Positions 24,935 to 32,907 of a stretch of 64,000 nucleotides of DNA are shown piece after piece; within the stretch, counting starts at the first letter, position 1, and every line of letters starts with the position of its first letter. The stretch covers positions 4,650,001-4,714,000 of the forward strand of contig NZ_AP022314.1 of the NCBI RefSeq assembly GCF_009936235.1. The letters are read 5' to 3'. The notes beneath the pieces were generated by a model. The model searched no databases, was not told where the DNA came from, and was given only the letters and a program-made list of their open reading frames with translations. The translations under genes were made by a program, and so were the position numbers. The stretch is from Mycobacterium xenopi. Lineage in GTDB: Bacteria; Actinomycetota; Actinomycetes; Mycobacteriales; Mycobacteriaceae.

Positions 24935-26434
24935 TCACTGCTCGGCCGGGGCGGCACGAAGTTGCTCGACTAACTCGCGACGCAATAGCTTGCCGGTCGC
25001 GTTGGTGGGCAGTTCGTCACGAAACACTACCCGGTCGGGTGTTCGCGACCCGCGCAAGCTCTTGCGCACGTATGCGCGCAGCTCCTCCGGGTCAGGGTCG
25101 GCGCCTTCAGCCGGCACGACCACCGCGACGATCGCCTGGCCCCACTGCGGGTCGTCGACGCCGACCACGGCTACCTCACGCACGTCGGGATGCTCGATCA
25201 GCACGTCCTCCAACTCGGCCGGCGCGATGTTCTCGCCGCCGCGGATGATGGTGTCGTCGCTGCGTCCGCTAATGAACAGGTAGCCGTCCTCGTCCAACAT
25301 GGCGATGTCTTTGGTGGGAAACCAGCCGTCCTCGTCGAGGACCGAGCCGATTCCGGTGTAGCGGCCGGACACCTGCTCGCCGCGGACGAACAACTCTCCC
25401 GTCTTTCCCGGCCCGAGAACTGCCCCATTCTCATCGCGGACCTGCAGCTCGATGCCGGGCACCGCTTGACCGACCGACCCCAACCGCTTGGCGACGGCCG
25501 CATCGGAGGCCGCCAGCGACCGCCGGTGATCCTCCGGCGTGAGTACGGCGATCGTCGAACTGGTCTCGGTCAGCCCGTAGGCGTTGACGAAACCCACCTC
25601 GGGCAGCAGCTCAAGCGCCCGGCGTAGCAGCGGCAGCCCCACCTTGGAACCGCCGTACGCCAGATTGCGCAGCGACGGCAGCCGGTGATCGCCTTGCTCG
25701 AGCACCTTGACAATGCGGTCGAGCATCGTGGGCACCACGGTCGCGGTGGTGACGTGCTCGGAATTGACCAGCCGCACCCACTCCTCGGCGTCGAAGTCGG
25801 GCAGATACACCATCTTGCGGCCCGCGTAGAGGTTCGACAGCGCTGCACTGACCCCGGCGATGTGGTAGGGCGGCACACAGATCAACGCCGCGTCGTCGGG
25901 GCCGGCCGAGTCGAAGTCCACGGTGCCGGTGACATACGTGGTCAAGTTGTTGTGGGACAGCTCGACGGCCTTGGGCACCGACGTGGTGCCCGACGTGAAC
26001 AACACGATCGCGACGGCGTCGGGATCGGCGACTTGCGCGGCCGGCGTGGCGGTGTGGGCCGCGGCCAGGAACTCGTCGGAGAGCATCGTTTGCCGGCCCA
26101 CGTCACCGACCATGTCCCGATAGCGGCCGTCGGCGATCACCAGCGGCTCGGGCAAACGCCGGATCAGGGTCTGGATGGCTTCGGCCGAGAGCCGGTAGTT
26201 GATGGGCGTGAAGGCCAACCCTGCGCGGGCCGAGGCGAAGATCAGCAGCGGCAGCATCACACCGCCGGTGCCGACGTAGGCGACATGCTGGGCGTTCGAC
26301 CCGGCGACCACGCCGGCGCCGCCGTCGGCCAGGTCGCTCAGCTGCTGGGTGGTCAACCGGACGTCGCCGCAGACCACCGCTGTTCGATCCGGGTTGCTCG
26401 ACGCTGCCATTTCGAGAAGTAATGAAATGCTCAT
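24935..26434 (-). CDS. AMP-forming acyl-CoA synthetase (FadD-type)
   Basis: A 499-residue ANL ligase with the full motif set: LFTSGTTSVPKAVELSH (P-loop), NAYGLTETSS, DIAMLDEDGYLFISGRSDDTIIRGGENIAP, and the catalytic Lys in PTNATGKLLRREL. ATG at 26432-26434 (MSISLLLEMAASSN) is chosen. It heads an operon with the 98-residue protein gene and is divergent from the Ag85-type gene across 208 bp. Probably a medium/long-chain or aromatic acid activating enzyme; exact substrate cannot be read from sequence. Not part of the syntenic M. tuberculosis block. Confidence 0.88.
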   Translation of the reverse strand: MSISLLLEMAASSNPDRTAVVCGDVRLTTQQLSDLADGGAGVVAGSNAQHVAYVGTGGVMLPLLIFASARAGLAFTPINYRLSAEAIQTLIRRLPEPLVIADGRYRDMVGDVGRQTMLSDEFLAAAHTATPAAQVADPDAVAIVLFTSGTTSVPKAVELSHNNLTTYVTGTVDFDSAGPDDAALICVPPYHIAGVSAALSNLYAGRKMVYLPDFDAEEWVRLVNSEHVTTATVVPTMLDRIVKVLEQGDHRLPSLRNLAYGGSKVGLPLLRRALELLPEVGFVNAYGLTETSSTIAVLTPEDHRRSLAASDAAVAKRLGSVGQAVPGIELQVRDENGAVLGPGKTGELFVRGEQVSGRYTGIGSVLDEDGWFPTKDIAMLDEDGYLFISGRSDDTIIRGGENIAPAELEDVLIEHPDVREVAVVGVDDPQWGQAIVAVVVPAEGADPDPEELRAYVRKSLRGSRTPDRVVFRDELPTNATGKLLRRELVEQLRAAPAEQ

Positions 26435-26642
26435 CCTCGAGTCTCTCTGCGCCTCAACCCTTTTCAGAACCGATCCCCGGATGGGGCGTGACATTCATAT
26501 CCGAAACTGTATTGTAGACCACCTAACCGATACACCCTTTCGGTGCCACCTGGAACGCCGCGGCGCGTGGTCTGTCGTCGAATCGAACCACTGAAACCCC
26601 TCAAGTTAGCTACGCTACCCGGCACGCGGATCGGGGGAAGCG

Positions 26643-27632
26643 ATGGCGTTCACGGGCACAACTTTCAAGACCACCACGTACCGACTAGCGGTCGCCGTCA
26701 CGGCGGTCGCGGCGCTGCCGGGGCTTATCGTGATCGCGGCCACTGCACCACCGGTCCGGGCATTCTCCAGTGTCCCGGTCGAACAACTCCAGGTGCCCTC
26801 GCCGGCGATGGGCCGCGACATCCCGGTCGAGTTCGAAAGCGGCGGTCCCGGGTCGCACGCGCTCTACCTGCTCGACACCATGGAGGCCGCTGACGACGTC
26901 AACGGCTGGGACCGCGACACCGCGGCGTTCGACTGGTACCAAGGATCGGGGCTGTCGGTCGTCATGCCGGTGGGCGGCATGTCCAGTTTCTGGAGCGACT
27001 GGTATCAGCCCGCAGTGGGCAACGGCGGGACCCACACCTACAAGTGGGAAACCTTCCTGACTCAAGAACTCCCAACGTGGCTGGCGGCCAACAGAAACGT
27101 CGCGCCGAACGGCAACGCCGTGGTCGGGGCATCGATGGGCGGCTCGTCGGCGCTGGTACTGGCGGCATATCACCCACAGCAGTTCGCCTACGCCGGCTCG
27201 ATGTCGGGCTTCCTGAATCTCTCCAACGACAAGTGGCCGGGCTTGGTGAACATCGCGATGCACTACGACGGCGGGTTCAACTCTGAGGCGATGTGGGGCC
27301 CGGCCAGCGACCCGGCGTGGGCGCGCAACGACCCGACGGTCAACGTCGCACGATTGGTCGCCAACAACACTCGGGTGTGGGTTTACTGCGGCAACGGCAG
27401 CCCGACGGACATTGATGCCGGCACCGCCAACGTCGGCGGCCTGGGCACGCTCGAGGGGTTGGCGATCGACAGCAACCGGGCCTTCGAAGACGCCTATGTC
27501 GCAAACGGCGGCAAAAACGGGGTGTTCAATTTCTTGCCCGGAATCCACACCTGGAACCACTGGGGCCAACAGCTGCAGCAGATGAAGCCTGACCTGCAAC
27601 GCGTGCTCGGCGCCAAACCGACCACCACGTGA
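26643..27632 (+). CDS. Antigen 85-family mycolyltransferase paralogue
   Basis: A secreted alpha/beta-hydrolase fold esterase of the antigen 85 family, 329 residues, expected to move mycolates between trehalose mycolates or to arabinogalactan outside the membrane. The signal peptide covers about 1-40 and ends PPVRA, with mature FSSVPVEQLQVPSPAMGRD as in Ag85. The nucleophile is Ser165 in GASMGGSSA, the acid probably Glu271 in GTLEGL, and the base His302 in IHTWNHWGQQL. A ggggga site precedes the ATG. The usual fbpA/B/C loci are elsewhere in mycobacteria, so this is an extra copy. The enzyme could be active; residues around the acyl tunnel were not checked. Confidence 0.9.
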   Translation: MAFTGTTFKTTTYRLAVAVTAVAALPGLIVIAATAPPVRAFSSVPVEQLQVPSPAMGRDIPVEFESGGPGSHALYLLDTMEAADDVNGWDRDTAAFDWYQGSGLSVVMPVGGMSSFWSDWYQPAVGNGGTHTYKWETFLTQELPTWLAANRNVAPNGNAVVGASMGGSSALVLAAYHPQQFAYAGSMSGFLNLSNDKWPGLVNIAMHYDGGFNSEAMWGPASDPAWARNDPTVNVARLVANNTRVWVYCGNGSPTDIDAGTANVGGLGTLEGLAIDSNRAFEDAYVANGGKNGVFNFLPGIHTWNHWGQQLQQMKPDLQRVLGAKPTTT

Positions 27633-27636
27633 GCTG

Positions 27637-27796
27637 CTATTCGGTCGGCGTCCACGCCGAAAGCCGTGGGATCCAGCGGGACACGTGGCGGCGATAGTCG
27701 AGGTATTCGCCGCCGAATCGCCGGGCAAGATGAGGCTCTTCCCAGAACCGGATGGCGGTCGCCTGGACGGCCAGAAAAACCGCGAACCACACCAGT
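27637..27796 (-). pseudogene. Remnant of an isoprenylcysteine-carboxyl-methyltransferase-like (ICMT/PEMT) gene, 3' end only
   Basis: On the minus strand about 52 codons read ALLVWFAVFLAVQATAIRFW, then EEPHLARRFGGEYLDYRRHV and SRWIPRL, ending at TAG 27637-27639. This is the C-terminal signature of ICMT/NnrU-type membrane methyltransferases (E-P-L, FG-x-EY, Y-x3-V-x-RW-x-PR). The N-terminal three quarters are missing; homology stops near 27796, where a TetR fragment on the other strand begins. Confidence 0.65.
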
Positions 27797-27803
27797 AGGG
27801 CAA

Positions 27804-28004
27804 CCGATCGCCAGGCGGGTCGCCGCCGAGTTCGGGGTCGCGGATGCCGAGCTGTGGGTAGAGCTAGTGGCCAGCCACCTCGCCGGGCTGGCGTTCGCGC
27901 GCTACCAGCTTCGGATCGAGCCGCTCGCCTCCAGCGCGGTCGATGAGCTGGTGGCCCGGGTGGGGCCTACGATACAGCGCTACCTCACCGATCGGGACGG
28001 TTGA
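27804..28004 (+). pseudogene. Remnant of a TetR-family regulator gene, 3' end only
   Basis: About 66 codons from ARRVAAEFGVADAELW through ASHLAGLAFARYQLRIEPLA to PTIQRYLTDRDG match the C-terminal domain common in TetR regulators of actinobacteria. The DNA-binding N-terminus is gone. With the ICMT remnant on the other strand immediately to the left, this looks like an originally divergent pair whose two 5' halves and shared promoter were deleted together. The upstream in-frame codons are antisense ICMT sequence. Confidence 0.65.
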
Positions 28005-28068
28005 GCCGCGCCTTGCTCGACTGCCGAATCTTCCTCGGCGTCGCGAATTCCCCAGCGGGACCGTGCGT

Positions 28069-28848
28069 TCACGTGCCGGTCCAGCGTGGCGGGCGTTTCT
28101 CGGCGAATGCGACCGCGCCTTCTTTGGCATCGTTGGAGGCGAACACCGGCATCAGGATCTTCAGCTGCTCGGCGAACATGGTGTCCGGGCTCCAGCCGCG
28201 AGACTCCACGATGATTCGCTTGGTGGCGGCCACCGCCAGCGGCCCGTTGGCGGTGATCTTCTCGGCGAGCTTGATTGCTTCGTCGAGCGCCTTGCCCGGC
28301 TCGGCCAACACGTTGACCAGTCCAAGCGCTTGCGCCCGTTCCGCGGGAAGGTTGTCACCGGTGAGCGCCAGCTCCATGGCGATCCCGTAGGGGATGCGCT
28401 GCGGAAGCCGCAGCAGGCCCCCGCCGCCGGCCACCAGGCCGCGTTTGACTTCCGGGATCCCGAACGCCGACTCCTTCGACGCCACAATCAGGTCACATGC
28501 CAGGGCCAGCTCGGTGCCACCGGCCAGCGCATAGCCCTCGACCGCGGCGATCACCGGCTTGGCGGGTGGACGTTCGGTGAAGCCCATACCGCGACCCTTG
28601 ACGACGACGTTTTCACCCCGGGCAAACGCCTTGAGATCCATGCCCGCGCAGAACGAGCCACCCGCCCCGGTCAGGATCGCCACCGACAGGCCGGTGTCGC
28701 CGTCGAGCCGGTCCATGGCATCGGCGAGGCCCTGACTGACAGCGGCGTTGACCGCGTTCTTCGCCTCGGGCCGATTGATCGTGATGATCAAGATCCGCTC
28801 GCGCTGTTCGGTCAGGACCACAGGTTGGGTGTTGGCTTGTTCGCTCAC
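28069..28848 (-). CDS. echA1: Enoyl-CoA hydratase/isomerase family protein
   Basis: A 259-residue crotonase-fold protein, the positional match of M. tuberculosis EchA1 (Rv0222). Oxyanion-hole segments are visible: GGSFCAGMDLKAF and AAVEGYALAGGTELALACD. The acid Glu is present in FGIPEVKRGLVAGGGGL, followed by LPQRIPYGIAMELALTG. GTG at 28846-28848 (MSEQANTQPVVL) is chosen; the longer in-frame ATG reading extends over the divergent promoter. It would hydrate 2-enoyl-CoA in beta-oxidation. Divergent from the acyltransferase gene across 140 bp. Confidence 0.88.
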   Translation of the reverse strand: MSEQANTQPVVLTEQRERILIITINRPEAKNAVNAAVSQGLADAMDRLDGDTGLSVAILTGAGGSFCAGMDLKAFARGENVVVKGRGMGFTERPPAKPVIAAVEGYALAGGTELALACDLIVASKESAFGIPEVKRGLVAGGGGLLRLPQRIPYGIAMELALTGDNLPAERAQALGLVNVLAEPGKALDEAIKLAEKITANGPLAVAATKRIIVESRGWSPDTMFAEQLKILMPVFASNDAKEGAVAFAEKRPPRWTGT

Positions 28849-28988
28849 GACGCTGTGACGCTCCGTTCGATATCGGGGACGGGTGACGAGGCGATGGTAT
28901 CCGCCGGTGGTCTGCGGGCTGCTGTCCAGCCCGCAAGGTTCCGCGACTAGCATCACAGCAAAATCCGCGCCGAGCCCAGGGGGACGCG

Positions 28989-29795
28989 TTGACCGCCACC
29001 GACATCGAGCCCACCGAGATCTCCAAGTGGGATCCGGGCCTGACCGAACGTGTCATCGCCCTGATCCGGCCGCTGATCAAGGGCTATCACCGCGCCGAGG
29101 TGCGCGGCCTCGATTCGTTTCCCCCAGGCGGTGCGCTGGTGGTGTCCAACCACTCTGGTGGGCTCTTCCCGATGGACGTTCCAGTCTTCGCGACCGGGTT
29201 CTATGAGAAGTTCGGCTACGACCGCCCGGTCTACACGTTGAGCCATGACGTGTTGTTCACCGGGCCGATCGCCGAGTTCTTCGTGCGGACGGGGTTCATC
29301 CGCGCCAGCCGCGAAAACGCCGACGAAGCACTGCGCTCTGGTGGGGTAGTCGTGGTGTTCCCCGGCGGCGACTACGACGTGTATCGACCGACGTTGTCGG
29401 AGAACAAGATCGACTTCGACGGCCGTACAGGTTATGTGCGAGCTGCGTTGAATGCCGGGGTGCCGATTGTGCCGGCGGTGGCGATCGGGGGTCAGGAAAA
29501 CCAGTTCTACCTCTCGCGCGGCATGGGGCTGGCGCATCTGTTGCGGCTCGACAAATTGATGCGGGTCAAGATCCTGCCGATCTCGATCGGCTTTCCGTTC
29601 GGGCTTTCCGCGGTGCTGCCAGTCAACATTCCGCTACCCACCAAGATCGTCATGCAGGTGCTCGAGCCGATCGACGTGGCCGCCGAGTTCGGCGAGGATC
29701 CTGATGTCGACACGGTCGACGCGCATGTGCGACGGGTCATGCAAACGGCGCTGGACAGGCTGGCCAAAGAGCGCCGCCTGCCGGTGATCGGTTGA
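28989..29795 (+). CDS. Lysophospholipid/1-acylglycerol-3-phosphate acyltransferase-like protein (Rv1428c-like)
   Basis: A 268-residue PlsC-superfamily membrane-associated acyltransferase. The catalytic block is present in a variant form, NHSGGLFPMD (HX4D needs His and the later Asp: His-Ser-Gly-Gly-Leu-Phe-Pro-Met-Asp is one pattern of this subfamily), and VVVFPGGDYDVYRP is the substrate-binding motif. The start is TTG at 28989 after a ggggga site. It is four bases from the fadD12 start, an operon pair as in M. tuberculosis Rv1428c-Rv1427c. Probably esterifies activated acids to glycerol lipids. Confidence 0.82.
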   Translation: MTATDIEPTEISKWDPGLTERVIALIRPLIKGYHRAEVRGLDSFPPGGALVVSNHSGGLFPMDVPVFATGFYEKFGYDRPVYTLSHDVLFTGPIAEFFVRTGFIRASRENADEALRSGGVVVVFPGGDYDVYRPTLSENKIDFDGRTGYVRAALNAGVPIVPAVAIGGQENQFYLSRGMGLAHLLRLDKLMRVKILPISIGFPFGLSAVLPVNIPLPTKIVMQVLEPIDVAAEFGEDPDVDTVDAHVRRVMQTALDRLAKERRLPVIG

Positions 29796-29799
29796 GGTC

Positions 29800-31431
29800 A
29801 TGACCGGCCCGGGGGTGTGGAGCCGCTTCGCGGACGTCGGCGGCCTGCTGACCACCATGGTTCGGGCGGGCATCATCGCACCCCTGCGGCCCGACAAGTA
29901 TGTGCGGATTGCCGCGGCCGCACGCCGCGAACGCCTGTCGATGACAAGCGGAGTCGCGATGTCAGCGCAGCGCTGCCCCGACCGCCCGGCGCTGATCGAC
30001 GAGCTCGGCGCGCTCAGCTACCGCCAGCTCGACCAACGCTGCGACGCGCTGGCAGCGGGATTGCAGGCATTGCCCGGCGGCAGCCCGAGGATTGTCGCGA
30101 TCATGTGCCGCAATCACCGCGGGTTTGTCGAAGCGCTGGTGGCCGCCAACCGGATCGGCGCCGACATCCTGTTGCTCAACACCTCATTCGCCGGTCCGGC
30201 GCTCGCGGAAGTCGTCGCCCGCGAAGGCGCAGACGCGATCATCTATGACGAGGAGTTCACCGGCTCGGTGGACCGGGCGCTGGCCGACCGGTCGCACACC
30301 ACACGCGTCGTCGCCTGGACCGACCACCCGGAAAGCCACGACCTGACCGTCGACAAGCTCGTCGCCACCCATACCGGCCAGCGGCCCGCCAGACCGCTGC
30401 GGAAAGGCAAGCTGATCCTGCTGACGTCGGGAACCACCGGAACTCCCAAGGGCGCCAAGCGTTCCGGCGGTGGTGCCAGTGAACTCAAGGCGATCTTGGA
30501 GCGTGTACCGTGGCGCGCCGAGGAGACGACGGTGGTGGTGGCGCCGATGTTTCATGCTTGGGGGTTTTCGCAGCTGGCGTTCGCGGTATCGCTGGGCTGC
30601 ACCGTTGTGACCCGACGCAAGTTCGACCCTGAGGCAACGCTTGCGCTGATCGACCGTTATCAAGCCACCGGCCTGTGCGTGGTGCCGGTGATGTTCGACC
30701 GGATCATGGAATTGCCCGACGACGTGCGCGGCAAATACAACTGTCGCTCGCTGCGGTTCGCGACGGCGTCGGGTTCCCGGATGCGTCCCGACGTCGTGAC
30801 CCGGTTTATGGACGAGTTCGGCGACGTCATCTACAACAACTACAACGCCACCGAGGCCGGCATGATCGCCACCGCGGCGCCCGAAGACTTGCGCGCCGCG
30901 CCTGATACTGCCGGAAAACCCGCGCCGGGCACCGAGATTCGCATCCTCGATTCCGAGTTCCAGCCGGTGCCCACCGGCGAGGTCGGTCAGATCTACGTGC
31001 GCAACACCAGCCTGTTCGACGGCTACACGTCCGGCTCCACCAAGGACTTTCACGAGGGCTTCATGGCCTCCGGCGACATCGGTCGGCTCGACGAGGCCGG
31101 GCGACTCTACGTGGTGGGCCGCGACGACGAGATGATCGTCTCCGGCGGGGAGAATGTCTATCCGATCGAGGTGGAAAAGACGCTGATCGCGCACCCCGCG
31201 GTCGAGGAGGCGAGCGTCATCGGTGTCGACGACGAGCAGTACGGTCAACGACTGGCCGCGTTCGTGGTGCTCAGCGGCGGCGCCACGGCTACCCCGGATT
31301 CGCTCAAACAGTATGTGCGCGACAATCTCGCCAACTACAAGGTGCCCCGCGAGATCGTCGTGGTGGACCAGCTCCCCCGCAGCAGCACCGGCAAGATCCT
31401 GCGTGGCGAGCTGCTAGATCGGCTCGGTTAG
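29800..31431 (+). CDS. fadD12: Fatty-acid-CoA ligase (FadD12-like)
   Basis: A 543-residue AMP-forming ligase with LLTSGTTGTPKGAKRSG as the P-loop, YNNYNATEAGM as A5, DDEMIVSGGENVYPIEVE as hinge and the catalytic lysine in RSSTGKILRGEL. The N-terminal amphipathic extension (about 45 residues) is typical of this FadD group. It is coupled to the PlsC-like gene. In M. tuberculosis the same pair lies at Rv1428c-Rv1427c beside Rv1426c/Rv1425 (LipO and WS/DGAT). Here it lies beside the paralogous LipC and WS/DGAT genes. It ends 14 bp from the convergent WS/DGAT gene. Confidence 0.87.
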   Translation: MTGPGVWSRFADVGGLLTTMVRAGIIAPLRPDKYVRIAAAARRERLSMTSGVAMSAQRCPDRPALIDELGALSYRQLDQRCDALAAGLQALPGGSPRIVAIMCRNHRGFVEALVAANRIGADILLLNTSFAGPALAEVVAREGADAIIYDEEFTGSVDRALADRSHTTRVVAWTDHPESHDLTVDKLVATHTGQRPARPLRKGKLILLTSGTTGTPKGAKRSGGGASELKAILERVPWRAEETTVVVAPMFHAWGFSQLAFAVSLGCTVVTRRKFDPEATLALIDRYQATGLCVVPVMFDRIMELPDDVRGKYNCRSLRFATASGSRMRPDVVTRFMDEFGDVIYNNYNATEAGMIATAAPEDLRAAPDTAGKPAPGTEIRILDSEFQPVPTGEVGQIYVRNTSLFDGYTSGSTKDFHEGFMASGDIGRLDEAGRLYVVGRDDEMIVSGGENVYPIEVEKTLIAHPAVEEASVIGVDDEQYGQRLAAFVVLSGGATATPDSLKQYVRDNLANYKVPREIVVVDQLPRSSTGKILRGELLDRLG

Positions 31432-31445
31432 CTGCGCGAGCGCTG

Positions 31446-32864
31446 TCAGGCTTGGGCCATCGCCGTCTCGACGACGGTCAGCTTTTCGGAAAGCCCCGCC
31501 GCGCGGCGTATTTCGACAAACGTGTCGATCATGGCGTCGGTCACCTCATGCGGATCTCTGACGGTGGCGCCATCGGTCAGCACGGAGATGTTGAGTTGGT
31601 CGACGTAGCTCCACACCGTAATGTTGAGGCCGCTGCCGGCCGTCAGCGGTCCCACCGAATAGATTTCGGTGACCAGCGCACCGCCGACCCGACCGCGCTC
31701 GCGGGGGCCCGGGACGTTGGAGATATTCAAGTTCAGCACCTTGTTCTGGCCGTCACGGCCGGCAAGCCACCGAAACAGCGCCTCTGTCGGCGCCGGTGGG
31801 AAGTACGCCGCCCACCGGCTGACCAACTGCGGTCCCAGAAGTTGGTGACTCTCCTTGGCGGAGACTGCGTTCTCATGGCACCGACGTGTCCGCTCCAGCG
31901 GGTCGTCGACGTCGACTGGAAGCGCCACCAGCATCCCGGTGAAGTAGTTGCCGGAGACTCGCCCTGGGGAAAAATCGAAACTCACCGGCACCGACGCCAG
32001 TAGCGGATGGTCGGCCTTACCGTCATAGCGGAACAGCAGGGCCCGCAATGCGCCGGCCGACATCGCCAGCACCATGTCGTTGATCGTGATCCCCAGGTGC
32101 TTGCCGGTCTCCTTGACATCTGACAACGCCAACGTCGCGGTGGCGAAGCGGCGCTCGGGGGTGAGCATGTGATTGATGAACGTCGGCGGCGGGGTGAACG
32201 GCCTTGTCAAATCGGGTGAAAGCTTGCGCGCGCTGCGGCGCACCCGGCGCAGACCCTGCGCGGTGTAACCGATCGTGCCCGGAATCCGGCCGATGTGGCG
32301 CAGATGATCACCGAATGCCGAACGCAGCAGCTGTGCCTTGGTGGGGGCAGGGTCGGGCGCATAGGTGCCGCGCGCGGGCTCCAGACCCGGCTGCAGGTCC
32401 ATCCCGCGGGCCAACAGGTTGGCGGAAGCCACGCCGTCGGCCAGCGCGTGGTGGATCTTGCCGACCACCGCGATCCGGTTGTTGGCCAAGCCCTCGACGA
32501 AGTACATCTCCCACAGCGGGCGGCTGCGGTCCAGCGGGGTGCTCGCGATCTGTCCGATCGCCTCGTCGAGTTCGCGCCGACCACCCGGGGCGGGAAGCCG
32601 CCACGGGCGAATGTGGTAGGTCAGGTCGACGTCGCAGTTCTCCCGCCACATCGGGTGGTGCAGTTTGAACGGAATCTCCACCAACTGGTACCGGAACGGC
32701 TCGAGCTTGTAGAGCCGACTGTGGATGACGCGCCGGAACTCGTCGATGCCGAAGTCGCGGCGGTCGGGGTCCAGCTCGATCACACCCACCTTCAGGGTGT
32801 GCATGTGCACGTTTGGCGTCTCGCTGTACAGCAGTACCGCGTCCCACCCGCTGAGCCGTTTCAC
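31446..32864 (-). CDS. Wax ester synthase/diacylglycerol acyltransferase (WS/DGAT), Rv0221-like
   Basis: A 472-residue acyl-CoA:diacylglycerol acyltransferase-type enzyme making storage triacylglycerol or wax ester. The catalytic HHxxxDG motif is intact (HHALADG, 138-144) and the family NVPGPRE-type motif NISNVPGPRERG is near the C-terminus. GTG at 32862-32864 (MKRLSGWDAVLLY) has a ggaagg site upstream; a longer reading overlaps the lipC gene end. Last gene of a probable operon Rv0218-Rv0219-lipC-WS/DGAT. Confidence 0.92.
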   Translation of the reverse strand: MKRLSGWDAVLLYSETPNVHMHTLKVGVIELDPDRRDFGIDEFRRVIHSRLYKLEPFRYQLVEIPFKLHHPMWRENCDVDLTYHIRPWRLPAPGGRRELDEAIGQIASTPLDRSRPLWEMYFVEGLANNRIAVVGKIHHALADGVASANLLARGMDLQPGLEPARGTYAPDPAPTKAQLLRSAFGDHLRHIGRIPGTIGYTAQGLRRVRRSARKLSPDLTRPFTPPPTFINHMLTPERRFATATLALSDVKETGKHLGITINDMVLAMSAGALRALLFRYDGKADHPLLASVPVSFDFSPGRVSGNYFTGMLVALPVDVDDPLERTRRCHENAVSAKESHQLLGPQLVSRWAAYFPPAPTEALFRWLAGRDGQNKVLNLNISNVPGPRERGRVGGALVTEIYSVGPLTAGSGLNITVWSYVDQLNISVLTDGATVRDPHEVTDAMIDTFVEIRRAAGLSEKLTVVETAMAQA

Positions 32865-32907
32865 GGTTGCGCCTTCCCCATGCACGGACCTTACATTCGG
32901 CCGGCGC

